A stretch of 64,000 nucleotides of DNA, taken from the NCBI GenBank assembly GCA_016703335.1, contig JADJCG010000001.1, positions 62,001 to 126,000 of the forward strand. Reading direction: 5' to 3'. The notes below the pieces were generated by a model. The model was given only the letters and a program-made list of their open reading frames with translations. It did no database searches and was not told the DNA's origin. This DNA is from Caulobacteraceae bacterium (GTDB lineage: Bacteria; Pseudomonadota; Alphaproteobacteria; Caulobacterales; Aquidulcibacteraceae). This document shows, piece by piece, positions 44,221 to 53,064 of the stretch. Made by a program: the position numbers and the translations under genes. How positions within the stretch are numbered: position 1 is the stretch's first letter; each line of letters starts with the position of its first letter.

Positions 44221-45141
44221 ATGGACGCCATGCATGGGCATCATGGGCACGCGCACGATCACCACGAGCACGCCCACCAACATCCCGCGCCCAGCGATAA
44301 ACGTTATACCATCGCAATTGCGCTGAACCTCAGCTTCGTCGCCATCGAAGGCGCGGCCGGTTTCTTCGCCAACTCCACAGCATTGCTCTCGGACGCGACG
44401 CACAACCTTTCCGATGTGCTTGGCTTGGCGTTGGCAGGCGGCGCGGCATGGCTGGCGAAGCAGCAAGCTGGCGAACAACGCACCTATGGCTTCTCTAAAG
44501 CGACCGTGCTCGCAGCACTCGCTAACGCGCTAGTGCTTGTGATCGCCTGCGGGGGACTGCTGTGGGAAGCATCCTCACGCCTCTTCGCGCCAGAGCCCAC
44601 CCAACCGCTCCTCATCATGGCCGTCGCCGCGGCGGGCGTCGCGATCAACGGCGCAACAGCGATGCTCTTCCTCGCCGGCCGCAAGGAAGACGTGAACGTG
44701 CGCGGCGCATACCTGCACATGCTCGCAGACGCGGGCGTTTCAGCGGCAGTGATCGTCGCTGGCGCGCTGATCTACTTCACCGGCATGAACTGGATCGATC
44801 CTGCGATCTCCGTCGTCGTCGTGTTGCTGATCTTGTGGGGCACGTGGGGTCTGCTGAAAGAGTCACTCGATCTCTCGCTCGACGCCGCCCCCGCTCACAT
44901 CGACGTCGCCAAAGTGCGCGACTATCTCGCGGCGCAACCCGGCGTAACTGCAGTGCACGATCTCCACGTCTGGGCGATGGGCGCGACCAAGCCGGCGCTC
45001 ACTGCACATCTCGTACGCCCCGAAGGCGGCGACGATGCGTTTCTGGCCAAGGTCGCCGACGGCATCACGCACAAATTTGGCATCTCGCACGTGACCCTGC
45101 AAATCGAACGCGCCCTGCGCGACGATTGCGAGCACTGCTAG
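44221..45141 (+). CDS. Cation diffusion facilitator (metal efflux)
   Basis: 306 aa from MDAMHGHH; a second Met three codons on is possible. N-terminal His-rich tail (HGHHGHAHDHHEHAHQH) binds metal. Six transmembrane helices: ALNLSFVAIEG, ALLSDATHNLSDVLGLALAGG with the HxxxD/DxxHN metal site, and LADAGVSAAVIVAG with the second site Asp. C-terminal cytosolic domain (HVWAMGATKPALTAHLV) follows. CDF proteins expel Zn2+, Co2+ or Cd2+ in exchange for H+; the exact metal is not set by sequence alone. Confidence 0.94.
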   Translation: MDAMHGHHGHAHDHHEHAHQHPAPSDKRYTIAIALNLSFVAIEGAAGFFANSTALLSDATHNLSDVLGLALAGGAAWLAKQQAGEQRTYGFSKATVLAALANALVLVIACGGLLWEASSRLFAPEPTQPLLIMAVAAAGVAINGATAMLFLAGRKEDVNVRGAYLHMLADAGVSAAVIVAGALIYFTGMNWIDPAISVVVVLLILWGTWGLLKESLDLSLDAAPAHIDVAKVRDYLAAQPGVTAVHDLHVWAMGATKPALTAHLVRPEGGDDAFLAKVADGITHKFGISHVTLQIERALRDDCEHC

Positions 45142-46046
45142 CGTTCAGACCACGTCTTCAAGAGCTGGTGCGCAATCGCAAACGGCGGCGGCGCCCATGC
45201 GTCCGGATGCTTGGCGGCGATGAGGAGCTTCGCCTCTTCGCGCGTGAACCAGCGACCGCTCTCAAGTTCGGTTGTATCGACCTTGTCGTTACCGTCGGCG
45301 ACTTCGCAGAGCACCCCAATCATCAGCGAATGGGGAAACGGCCAGGGCTGCGTGGAATGCATCTCCACGTGTTTCACCGTCAGCCCAGCCTCTTCTAGCG
45401 TCTCGCGCGCCACGGCTTCTTCAATCGCCTCACCCGGCTCGATGAAGCCTGCGAGCGCCGAGTGCATGCCCTTCGGCCAAGCTTTCTGACGACCGAGAAA
45501 GCACCGATCGCCAAACGTCGGCACCATGATGCAAACGGGATCGACACGCGGATAATGCTCAGCGTTGCACGCCTCGCACTTACGCACCCATCCGCCTTCA
45601 ACGACCTTCGTCGGTGTCGCGCAATTGGCGCAGAAGCCATTGCGGCCATGCCATTCGAACAGCGCCTTGGCGGTGCCGACGATTGGCAGCTTGTTGTATT
45701 CCAAGCGCGGCGCGGCCGGGCGCAACTCTTCGAAGAAGCCCAAATCACCAAGCGCCCCCGGATCGCCGATCTCGCACGCGAAGTTCGGATCACCGTTAGT
45801 GTCGTTACCGAGAAAGATCAGCGGCAGGCTCTTATCGCCGTAGAGCTCATAAACGTGCGTTGCGAGCCAGCGCACGAAGAGCTTGTCGCCGCTCTCAAAG
45901 AGATACGGCCTGCCCTTGTTGAACGGCAGCAGCAGCGCCTGATCGTCTTTGAACGCCTTCGCGAGCCAGCCTTCGTCTTTGCGGAGAAGACTGGCCCGGT
46001 CGAGCGTTGAGCGCGTGAAGGCGTTCGGGTTGTGCGGGAGGAGCAC
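45138..46046 (-). CDS. nudC: NADH pyrophosphatase/NAD-decapping hydrolase NudC
   Basis: 302 aa. N-terminal NUDIX-like domain, Cys4 zinc ribbon (CANC ... CEAC) at residues 138-157, and a Nudix box GFIEPGEAIEEAVARETLEEAG typed in pieces: GFIE, the REtLEEAG helix with Mg-binding Glu. The SQPWPFP-like QPWPFPHSLM motif after the box is specific for NADH-hydrolysing NudC. It cleaves NAD(H) and can remove NAD caps from RNA. The last codons overlap the stop of the cation efflux gene. Confidence 0.94.
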   Translation of the reverse strand: MLLPHNPNAFTRSTLDRASLLRKDEGWLAKAFKDDQALLLPFNKGRPYLFESGDKLFVRWLATHVYELYGDKSLPLIFLGNDTNGDPNFACEIGDPGALGDLGFFEELRPAAPRLEYNKLPIVGTAKALFEWHGRNGFCANCATPTKVVEGGWVRKCEACNAEHYPRVDPVCIMVPTFGDRCFLGRQKAWPKGMHSALAGFIEPGEAIEEAVARETLEEAGLTVKHVEMHSTQPWPFPHSLMIGVLCEVADGNDKVDTTELESGRWFTREEAKLLIAAKHPDAWAPPPFAIAHQLLKTWSER

Positions 46047-46057
46047 TGACCTTCGCC

Positions 46058-46837
46058 TCAGTTCGCCGGCTTCACGAAGCGCAGCGCGAACTGATCGGTG
46101 TGGCCGCGAATGTCGCTTTCGAACACACGCTCGGTGCGGTTGTCGGCGGGATTACGGAGCACGTCGGTTTCTTCCTGCAGAACGAAACCGGCAGCCGTCA
46201 GATCGCTGATGACACGCGCGCGATCGATGCGGTGCAGCGAGTCGGTGACCGTGATCGGGCTGCCATCGACGGCGGCGTGATCAATGATCACCAGAACACC
46301 ACCGGGCTTCAGCGCCGCGAACATCTGACGGTTCAGGGCCGGCACATCGATGTTGAGCTGGGCCAGATAGAAGTCGTGATAGATTTGCGAAATGAAGATC
46401 GCATCGAGCGGCTCGCTGATCGTCCAGCCCTGATAGCCATCGGTGAGATGTGTGATGTTGCCGTAGGTCGGCGCGACCGCTGCCATCGGGCGCGGACGCT
46501 CGGCGGTGCCGGCACGATCGACGGCGAAGACGCGCCCGCCATCGCCGGTCGCGACAGCGAAGAGACGTGAATAGTAGCCGCCGCCCGGTCCGATATCGGC
46601 AATGTGCCAACCCGGTTGCACGCCGGTGAAGGCCATGATCTCAGCCGGGTGACGGAGCGCGTCACGCGTGGTGTCCGCTTCAAGACGGCGGGAGTCGGTC
46701 ACAGCGGCGACGATGTAGGGCGAGGTCGCCGCAGGCATCGCCGGGGCGGGAGTCGCCATCATCAAACCGGGCACAGCGCCCCCGGCGCAGGCGCCGATAA
46801 ACAGCACAACCCCAAGTCCGGCCAATAGCTTACGCAT
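46058..46837 (-). CDS. Exported SAM-methyltransferase-fold protein, paralogue A
   Basis: 259 aa. N-terminal signal peptide with lipobox GAC at Cys17, then Pro/Ala linker and a class I methyltransferase fold: motif I ADIGPGGGYYSRLFA, LDAIFISQIYHDFY, ALKPGGVLVIIDHA, and a C-terminal FVLQEETDVLRNP...RGHTDQF. The cluster RHPAE-MAF and GHTDQF recurs in the paralogue at 47371. An exported SAM enzyme is unusual because SAM is cytosolic. Function unknown. Motif I here is intact. Confidence 0.8.
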   Translation of the reverse strand: MRKLLAGLGVVLFIGACAGGAVPGLMMATPAPAMPAATSPYIVAAVTDSRRLEADTTRDALRHPAEIMAFTGVQPGWHIADIGPGGGYYSRLFAVATGDGGRVFAVDRAGTAERPRPMAAVAPTYGNITHLTDGYQGWTISEPLDAIFISQIYHDFYLAQLNIDVPALNRQMFAALKPGGVLVIIDHAAVDGSPITVTDSLHRIDRARVISDLTAAGFVLQEETDVLRNPADNRTERVFESDIRGHTDQFALRFVKPAN

Positions 46838-46950
46838 GACGTCCTCCCTGATCTGGCGGCGGTTTAGCCCGGCTGGGCGCTCCTGTCTCCGCTTCCAGCG
46901 AAGTGAACGATTGAAACCGCCTGCGTTACACCTGGGCCGCCTATGATTCC

Positions 46951-47364
46951 GTGACGCCCTCCCTCGCCCTCGACGAGCGCGACCTCGAAGAACGCTTCAT
47001 CCGCGCCTCGGGCCCGGGCGGCCAGAACGTCAACAAGGTGTCGACCGCGGTTGAACTGCGCTTCAACATGAATGGCTTCACAGAGATGCCAGAGGATGTG
47101 CGCGCGCGGCTCGAACGGCTCGCCGGCCGGCGGCTGACGCTCGACGGCGAGATCGTCATCCGCGCCGACGAACACCGCACGCAAGACCGCAACCGCTCAG
47201 AAGCGCAAGCGCGGCTCGTGGCGTTGGTTGAGCAAGCCACGCACCGGCCGAAACCGCGGCGGCCGACGAAGGTGTCAAAGGCGCAGAAGCTGAAGCGGCT
47301 AGAAGGCAAGGCAAAGCGCGGCAGCATCAAAGCCAACCGCGCCCGCCCGCGTCACGACGACTGA
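46951..47364 (+). CDS. arfB: Alternative ribosome-rescue factor ArfB (peptidyl-tRNA hydrolase)
   Basis: Releases peptides from ribosomes stalled on mRNA without a stop codon. 137 aa from a GTG. GGQ catalytic motif at residues 23-25 in SGPGGQNVNKVSTAVELRF, and a basic C-terminal tail (KVSKAQKLKRLEGKAKRGSIKANRARPRH) that enters the mRNA channel. It sits between the two exported methyltransferase-like genes on the opposite strand. Confidence 0.94.
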   Translation: MTPSLALDERDLEERFIRASGPGGQNVNKVSTAVELRFNMNGFTEMPEDVRARLERLAGRRLTLDGEIVIRADEHRTQDRNRSEAQARLVALVEQATHRPKPRRPTKVSKAQKLKRLEGKAKRGSIKANRARPRHDD

Positions 47365-47370
47365 CTACGC

Positions 47371-48156
47371 CTATTCCGGCTTGCGGAAGCGCATCATGAA
47401 TTGATCCGTGTGACCACGGATCGTCGGATCGAAAACGCCGACCGTGTGCGTGTCGGCGGCGTTGTGCAGCACATCGCTTTCGCCATCGAACACGAAGCCC
47501 GCGGCTTCCACTTCCGAACGCACCACTGCCGGATCGATGCGGTGCAGCGCAGTTTCTGCGTCGGTTTCAACCGCAGCGCCGGTGTTGGCGACGTGATCGA
47601 TGATCACGTAAACACCGCCTGGCTTCAAAGCCGCAAACGCCGTCGCATTCATGCGCGCACGATCGCCGAGCGCGTACGCGGTCAGCGGCATGTCGTGATA
47701 GTTCTGCGCCGTGAACACGACATCGAGCGGTTCGGGATACGCGAGCGCATCGTAAGGCGTGCGCGCCATCACTGCGTTCGGGTATTGCGCGGCGACCGGC
47801 AGGATCGGGAGTTCATATTCCCCCGCCACGCCATCAGGACGGATCGTTGGATACACGTGGCCGGTGTCACCGACGGCAACCGCGAACAAGCGCGTGAAGT
47901 AGCCACCGCCTGGGAAGATCTCCCCAACCTTGTCGCCTTCTTCGATGCCGGCGAACGCAAGCGTCTCAGCAGGATAGCGGGCGCCATCGCGCGCCACGTC
48001 TTCAGCTGGGCGACGCGAGTCTCCGACAGCAGCAACGATGTTCGCGGCATCCGGCGACACCGCGACCTGCGCCGGTGGTGGAGTTTCTTGCTGCGCGGCT
48101 GGGTTGCAGGCGGCGAGCGCCAAGGCGGCTGCAGCGACAACGAGTAAGTTTCTCAT
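47371..48156 (-). CDS. Exported methyltransferase-fold protein, paralogue B
   Basis: 261 aa. Lipobox LAAC at Cys16 followed by a Gln/Pro linker. Motif I is degraded: GEIFPGGGYFTRLFAVA, with GEI where ADI is usual, so SAM binding is uncertain. It shares with the paralogue RYPAETLAF, NYHDMPLT vs IYHDFY, ALKPGGVYVIIDHVA, and RGHTDQF. The gene lies 6 bases after the arfB stop, convergently. Presumed periplasmic lipoprotein; function unknown. Confidence 0.8.
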   Translation of the reverse strand: MRNLLVVAAAALALAACNPAAQQETPPPAQVAVSPDAANIVAAVGDSRRPAEDVARDGARYPAETLAFAGIEEGDKVGEIFPGGGYFTRLFAVAVGDTGHVYPTIRPDGVAGEYELPILPVAAQYPNAVMARTPYDALAYPEPLDVVFTAQNYHDMPLTAYALGDRARMNATAFAALKPGGVYVIIDHVANTGAAVETDAETALHRIDPAVVRSEVEAAGFVFDGESDVLHNAADTHTVGVFDPTIRGHTDQFMMRFRKPE

Positions 48157-48227
48157 GAGCGTCTCCCTCTGCCCGTGCTGGTAGCGCGGCGGAGGGAGAG
48201 CTTCATCTGAAACGCGACGAATGACGC

Positions 48228-49552
48228 CTAGCGCGCACGTTTTTGCGTTTGCGGCGGCGGCATCAATTCAAGCTGTTCCGGCGGCGCGAGCGCGCGCGGC
48301 GCGCTTTCGATCTGCGCGGGGGAGGCAACTTCAATCCCCGCATCGCCCGCGCCAAGTTCCTTGAACTTACGCGCTTGCGGCAAGACGCGGCTCTCGACCG
48401 AGCCGACGAGCTCGTTGTAGCTCTTCACCGACTTTTCGATGCTGTCGCCAACCTTGGCCATCTTATCGACCATGATTGCCATTCGGCCATGCATCTCGCG
48501 GCCAAGCTCCGCGATCTTCTGCGAGTTCTTGGCGCTGTCTTCTTGACGCCAGCCGTAGGCGATGGATTTCGCCAGCGCGACCATCGTCGTCGGCGTGGTG
48601 AGAATGACCTTTTGCGCAAACGCATCGTCGAAGAGGTTCGGGTCGCGTTCGGCCGCAGCGGCCAGGAAGTTCTCGCCTGGGACAAACAGAACGACGAAAT
48701 CCAGCCGTATCCGGCACGTGCTTTTGGTATTCCTTCGACGCCAAATTCTTCACGTGGCTCTTCAGCTCCGCGAGATGCTTCTTCAAGTGAAGCTCACGCG
48801 CGGCATCATCCGTCGCTTCGACAGCATCGAGATAGCCCGAGAGCGCCACCTTCGAGTCGACCAACGATGCAGCGGCCGCCGGGCAGGTTGATGACGACGT
48901 CAGGGCGCAGGCGCGCTCCCTCGCCATCTGTGGTCGAGAATTGCTCTTGGAAATCGACGTGTGCAGACAGGCCAGAAAGCTCAAGCACGTTGCGCAACGT
49001 CTGCTCACCCCAGCGGCCGCGCATTTTCGGCGAAGCGCGGAGCGCCGTCAGTAGATTCTGGGTGGTCTTGTTGCTGGAGCCGACGGCCTCGACGATCTGC
49101 TTCACCTGCTCGTTGATCGCGGACTTGTCCTGCAGACGCGCTTTCTCGAGCGCTTCAACGTTGAGCGCCAGCTTCGCCAATTGCTCTTGTGCCGGTTGCA
49201 GCACTTCCTTCACGCCGCCTTGCGCGGCTTGCTTGTGCTTTTCGAACGTCTCGTTCGCGAGCGTCATGAAATTTGTCTGCGAGGCTTCGAGGGCTTTGGC
49301 GGCCAAAGCCAAGAATCGCGCCTCTTCGGACTCCGAGCGTTCTGCCTTTTGCGCCTGCGTCGCCGCCAGTTCAGCTGTCAGCCGCGTGTTGTCCTCGCGC
49401 AAAACTTTCAGTTCGGCCAAGGCGCGGTCGCGCTCGCCCTTGAGGAGTTCAGCGCCGCCCGCCAGCGACTGCGCCTGCATAGCGCGCCATGCGAAAAAGG
49501 CGGCCGCGCCGATAGCCGCGAGCGCCAGCAAAAGTGGGAGTGATTCGATCAT
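48228..49552 (-). pseudogene. rmuC: DNA recombination protein RmuC, two frameshifts
   Basis: N-terminal membrane anchor (LLLALAAIGAAAFFAW) then a long coiled coil (residues 35-160) and the core: MRGRWGEQTLRNVLELSGL, PDVVINLPGG. The frame fails near 48880; frame two supplies VDSKVALSGYLDAVEATDD to HVPDTA, fails near 48710; frame three supplies VLTTPTTMVALAKSIAYGWRQE to the stop. All segments are RmuC in order. RmuC limits inversions at short repeats and binds DNA ends. Intact length would be about 440 aa. Confidence 0.9.
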
Positions 49553-49653
49553 TTCGGAAGCCTAGCAGTCCTGCCGGCCCGACCACATGCCCCGTCAGCA
49601 TAGGCTTGATTTGGCGCATGGCGAAACACCGTTTCCAGGCGTAAGTTTCGGCC

Positions 49654-49857
49654 ATGAACCCGTTCAATTATCTCATCCCAATCGGCCTCGGCGTCGTTTT
49701 CCTGACCCTTTGCTTCGGGATCTACACCCTTTTCCGAGGCGGCGATTTTTCGCGCTCGTGGTCAAACAAGGCGATGCGCTTTCGGGTGATCGCACAGTTT
49801 GTAGTCATCCTGATTTTGGTTGGCGCGATGCTGTGGAGCCGAAGCCAGCATGGTTAG
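49654..49857 (+). CDS. HIG1-domain twin transmembrane protein
   Basis: 67 aa with two transmembrane helices (YLIPIGLGVVFLTLCFGIYTLFRGG and FVVILILVGAMLW) joined by SRSWSNKAMRFRVIAQ, the hypoxia-induced-protein (HIG1) pattern. Mitochondrial homologues assist respiratory complexes; the bacterial role is less clear. The start of the adenosyltransferase gene lies inside its 3' end (8-base overlap), a pairing often seen in alphaproteobacteria. Confidence 0.85.
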   Translation: MNPFNYLIPIGLGVVFLTLCFGIYTLFRGGDFSRSWSNKAMRFRVIAQFVVILILVGAMLWSRSQHG

Positions 49858-50422
49858 GCTGGATAAGATCGTCACCAAGGCCGGCGACGGCGGCAAGACG
49901 CGCCTCGCCACTGGTGAGCCTGTTTCCAAGGCCAGTGCACGCGTTGAGGCCTACGGCGCAGTCGACGAGGCCAATTCCGCCATCGGCGTTGCGCGCCTTC
50001 ACACGACTTCCGACGCCATTCTCGATCCGATTTTGGATCGAATTCAGAACGACCTCTTTGACCTCGGCGCCGATCTCGCGACCCCGCACGCCGAGGATCT
50101 GAAGTTCGAGCCTCTGCGCATACAGGCGAGCCAAACCGATCGGCTTGAACGCGAAGTCGATCAGCTCAACGAGAAACTGACGCCGCTCACATCTTTCATT
50201 CTGCCGGGCGGCACGCCGGCCGCAGCGCATCTCCATCTTGCGCGCGCCATCGCGCGTCGCGCCGAGCGCGCCATCGTCGCCCTGAGCGAAGACGATAACA
50301 CCGTGTCGGCTGAGGCCGTAAAGTACATGAACCGCGTGTCGGACTTGCTCTTCGTCGCGGCGCGCTACGCGAACGATGAGGGGCGCGCTGACTTGCTCTG
50401 GAACCCAGGCGCAAACCGCTAA
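49850..50422 (+). CDS. pduO: ATP:cob(I)alamin adenosyltransferase, PduO type
   Basis: 190 aa from the ATG that overlaps the HIG1 gene. KAGDGGKTRLATGE (ATP-binding, near the start), VEAYGAVDEANS, RLEREVDQLNEKL, FILPGGTPAAAHLHLARAIARRAER and YMNRVSDLLFVAARY identify the PduO family. It makes adenosylcobalamin from ATP and reduced cobalamin, which the ethylmalonyl-CoA mutase of this window needs. Its TAA overlaps the next ATG by one base. Confidence 0.94.
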   Translation: MVRLDKIVTKAGDGGKTRLATGEPVSKASARVEAYGAVDEANSAIGVARLHTTSDAILDPILDRIQNDLFDLGADLATPHAEDLKFEPLRIQASQTDRLEREVDQLNEKLTPLTSFILPGGTPAAAHLHLARAIARRAERAIVALSEDDNTVSAEAVKYMNRVSDLLFVAARYANDEGRADLLWNPGANR

Positions 50423-50847
50423 TGCGCGGCGGCATCCATCACATCGATCTCACGGTGAAAGATGCAAAGGCGTCGCGCGCCTTCTACGAAGCGTGCTCGG
50501 CTTCATGGGTTATCGGCTCTCGCCCGATCAACGATCTCGGCGACACCGATCCAAACGGCTATGATTTCGACCTCACCACCGCCGACGGCTTCTGCTCTAT
50601 CGGCATTTTAAACGCGCGCGGCGAACACGCGGATCGCACACACGATCGCTACAGTCCTGGCCTGCACCACATCGCCTGGAATGCAGCGAGCCGCGAGGAC
50701 GTAGATGCGATGCACGAACACCTGCTCAGCATTGGCGCAACAATCCTTGATGCACCAGCCGCGTATCCGCAATACGGGCCGACTTACTACGCGGTATTCT
50801 TCGCGGATCCCGATGGGCTGAAACTCGAATACGTGCACAAGCCATAA
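50422..50847 (+). CDS. VOC-family (glyoxalase-fold) protein, two compensating indels
   Basis: 141 aa in the current reading. Metal-site pattern: HHIDLTV, HHIAW, LKLEYVH. Between residues 23 and 33 the frame reads CSASWVIGSRP, whereas the +1 frame gives VLGFMGYRLSP, the normal VOC first-helix continuation. So two compensating indels near 50491 and 50525 explain the odd segment. Likely metal-dependent small-molecule lyase, dioxygenase or resistance protein; substrate unknown. It is co-transcribed with the adenosyltransferase. Confidence 0.78.
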   Translation: MRGGIHHIDLTVKDAKASRAFYEACSASWVIGSRPINDLGDTDPNGYDFDLTTADGFCSIGILNARGEHADRTHDRYSPGLHHIAWNAASREDVDAMHEHLLSIGATILDAPAAYPQYGPTYYAVFFADPDGLKLEYVHKP

Positions 50848-50852
50848 CAGCA

Positions 50853-50882
50853 AAGCGGCCCGCACTTTCATGCGGGCCGCTT
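50853..50882. terminator. Bidirectional terminator hairpin
   Basis: A perfect 12-bp inverted repeat (AAGCGGCCCGCA / TGCGGGCCGCTT) with a 6-base loop lies between the convergent VOC and CsbD genes. It lacks a long T tract on either side, so termination may be partly hairpin-only. It lies 6 bases after the VOC stop. Confidence 0.7.
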
Positions 50883-50900
50883 CACTAGATCTCCCGAAGC

Positions 50901-51077
50901 TTAGCTCGGCTTCTTCATTGCATCTTTGGCGTCGCCAAGCGCTTCACGGCCTTCGCCCTTTGCCTTGTCGAGCTTGCCTTTTGATTCGAGCGATGCGTCG
51001 CCCGTTGCTTTGCCGATGCCTTCTTTCACAGCGCCCGAAGCCTTATCGGCCGCGCCTTTGATGTGTTCTTTGTCCAT
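50901..51077 (-). CDS. CsbD-family stress-response protein
   Basis: 58 aa from the ATG preceded by GAGGAG; the longer frame upstream has no signal. Sequence MDKEHIKGAADKASGAVKE with KGKLDKAKGEGREA is CsbD-like: hydrophilic, Lys/Glu/Ala-rich, mostly helical, often induced by stress. Mechanism unknown. It lies 58 bases after phaB on the same strand. Confidence 0.88.
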   Translation of the reverse strand: MDKEHIKGAADKASGAVKEGIGKATGDASLESKGKLDKAKGEGREALGDAKDAMKKPS

Positions 51078-51135
51078 GAATTCAGTCTCCTCTTGGAATG
51101 GAGATAGAACGCTGAACAAACGTCATCGTTCCTGA

Positions 51136-51861
51136 TCAAGTGATGTATTGGGCGCCATTCATGGTGAGCGTGGAACCGGTCATGAAACCTGATCCTTCCG
51201 ACGCGAGGAACGACACCGTGCTGGCGATTTCTTCGGCTTTGCCGAGACGGCCCACAGGAATACCGGCGATAATTTTCTTCAACACCTCTTCGGGCACCGC
51301 GGCGACCATTTCCGTATCGATGTAGCCAGGGCAGACGCAATTCACCGTAATGCCTTTGCTCGCGCCTTCTTGCGCCAGCGCTTTGGTGAAGCCGATCATG
51401 CCGGCTTTCGCGGCCGAGTAATTCACCTGACCAGCTTGACCTTTTTGGCCGTTGATCGAGCTGATGTTGATGATGCGTCCCCAGCCGCGCGTGCGCATGC
51501 CTTCGATGACTTGGCGCGTCATGTTGAAACAGGAATCCATGTTCACGCGGATCACTTCCGACCATTGCTCATGGCTCATCTTGTGGAAGAAACCGTCGCG
51601 CGTAATGCCGGCATTGTTCACCAGCACATCGATCGGGCCGAGCTGCGCTTCGACCGCTTGAGCAGCCTTCACGCAATCGTCGAAGTTCCCGACGTTGCCC
51701 TTCACCACCATGATGTCGAGTTCTTTGGCGGCAGCGTCCGCGGCGGCGTCATTGCCCGAATAGCCAGCCGCGACCTTCATCCCGTCAGCCTTCAGCCGCG
51801 CCGAAATGGCCTTGCCGATCCCCCGGGTGCCACCGGTTACAAAAGCCACGCGCGTCGTCAT
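51136..51861 (-). CDS. phaB: Acetoacetyl-CoA reductase PhaB
   Basis: NADPH-dependent reduction of acetoacetyl-CoA to (R)-3-hydroxybutyryl-CoA, feeding PHB synthesis and the ethylmalonyl-CoA pathway. 241 aa; start set by GGAGGA nine bases upstream. Short-chain dehydrogenase: TGGTRGIG cofactor motif (residues 9-16), NNAG, catalytic Ser (NISSINGQKGQAGQVNYSAAKAG includes Tyr-x3-Lys), VCPGYIDTEMV. The T-x-x-RVAFVTGG start and the INISSINGQKGQ block are typical PhaB. phaA lies 2.3 kb upstream on the same strand, not adjacent. Confidence 0.93.
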   Translation of the reverse strand: MTTRVAFVTGGTRGIGKAISARLKADGMKVAAGYSGNDAAADAAAKELDIMVVKGNVGNFDDCVKAAQAVEAQLGPIDVLVNNAGITRDGFFHKMSHEQWSEVIRVNMDSCFNMTRQVIEGMRTRGWGRIINISSINGQKGQAGQVNYSAAKAGMIGFTKALAQEGASKGITVNCVCPGYIDTEMVAAVPEEVLKKIIAGIPVGRLGKAEEIASTVSFLASEGSGFMTGSTLTMNGAQYIT

Positions 51862-51988
51862 GAAGTCCTCCCAGGTGCGTTTCGTCTGATGCGAAATCTC
51901 TGAGATCACTTTGCGCGAGTTGGCGGGCCTGTCCATACGCGCGAGCCCGCTTTCGGGTACGCCAGCTGGTTTGCTAGGCTGAGCAGCA

Positions 51989-52402
51989 ATGAAGCGCGTC
52001 GTGATCCTTTATGCCCTGGGCTTGGCTGCCGGCGCCTTCGCGTTGCAATGGCTGCAGTACAATTACCTGGTCCGCGTCTTCTCGACCGAAATCTACATCG
52101 GGCTGATCGCAGTCGCCTTCGCCGGGCTCGGCGTTTGGGCCGGCATGCGGCTGGCGCGGCGTCCCGCCTCTGCAACGTTTGAGAAGAACACCGCGGCCAT
52201 CGCCTCGCTCGGGATCACGGTCCGCGAACAAGAAGTGCTCGGGCTGCTGGCGGCGGGCAAATCCAACAAAGAGATCGCCGACAAGCTCGGCATCTCGCCC
52301 AACACGGTGAAGACCCAGATCGCCAGCCTCTACCATAAGCTCGAAGTCCAACGCCGCACGCAGGCCGTGCAAAAGGCGCGCGAACTGGCGCTTATCCCCT
52401 GA
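51989..52402 (+). CDS. Membrane-anchored LuxR-type HTH regulator
   Basis: 137 aa. Two N-terminal transmembrane helices (about 5-22 and 38-54), a linker, and a LuxR/GerE helix-turn-helix: LTVREQEVLGLLAAGKSNKEIADKLGISPNTVKTQIASLYHKLEV in pieces (VREQEVL; SNKEIA; NTVKTQI). No receiver or ligand domain is present, so any signal must come through the membrane segment. Divergent from phaB with 127 bases between, which could place phaB under its control (inference only). Confidence 0.87.
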   Translation: MKRVVILYALGLAAGAFALQWLQYNYLVRVFSTEIYIGLIAVAFAGLGVWAGMRLARRPASATFEKNTAAIASLGITVREQEVLGLLAAGKSNKEIADKLGISPNTVKTQIASLYHKLEVQRRTQAVQKARELALIP

Positions 52403-52514
52403 GTTTCGGCCCGCCAAACGGCGGATCTGGACGATTTAGTCCTTTCGGGTGATGGAGTTTGCCGCCGTAACGCGGGCTAGCTCCGCTCATCACGACGCAA
52501 AGGGAGCTCGTTTC

Positions 52515-53053
52515 ATGTTCGCAATTGTACTTCGCTACGGCGCCATATCGGGCGCGATTGTCATCGCCGTCATCATTGCCGGGATGGTCTATGCCGATGG
52601 CGTCGGCGGCGGGCACGCCACATCCTCGCTGTGGTTCGGCTACCTGATCATGATCCTGGCGCTGTCGACGATCTTCCTGGCCATCCGGGAGTACCGGAAC
52701 AAAAACCTCGGCGGCGTGATCAAGTTCTTCCCGGCCTTTGGCGTCGGCCTCTTGGTCGCCGCGATCGCGGGCATCGTTTACGTTGCCGCCTGGGAGACCT
52801 TCCTGGCCGTGACGCACTATCCGTTCATGGAGAACTACACAGCCGCAATGATTGAATCGAAACGCGCCGCCGGCGTAGCGCGGCCGAACTGGACGCGTTC
52901 ATTGCGGAGATGAACCAGGCGAAAGAACAATACGCCAACCCGCTCTTCCGCCTGCCGATGACATTCATCGAGATCTTCCCGGTCGGCTTCATGATCGCGC
53001 TGATCTCAGCCGCGATCCTCCGCAACCCAAAAGTCCTGCCAGCGCGCGTTTAA
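52515..53053 (+). pseudogene. DUF4199-family membrane protein, frameshifted near 52880
   Basis: From the ATG at 52515 (GGGAG upstream): four helices in all, starting FAIVLRYGAISGAIVIAVIIAGMVY and SSLWFGYLIMILALSTIFLAI, with a soluble loop FLAVTHYPFMENYTAAMIESK. The frame ends by TGA after RSLRR; the alternative frame continues AAELDAFIAEMNQAKEQYANPLFRLP and a final helix. One base is off near GGCGTAGCG. About 179 aa rejoined. DUF4199 function is unknown. Confidence 0.75.
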
Positions 53054-53064
53054 GGAGCCATCGC

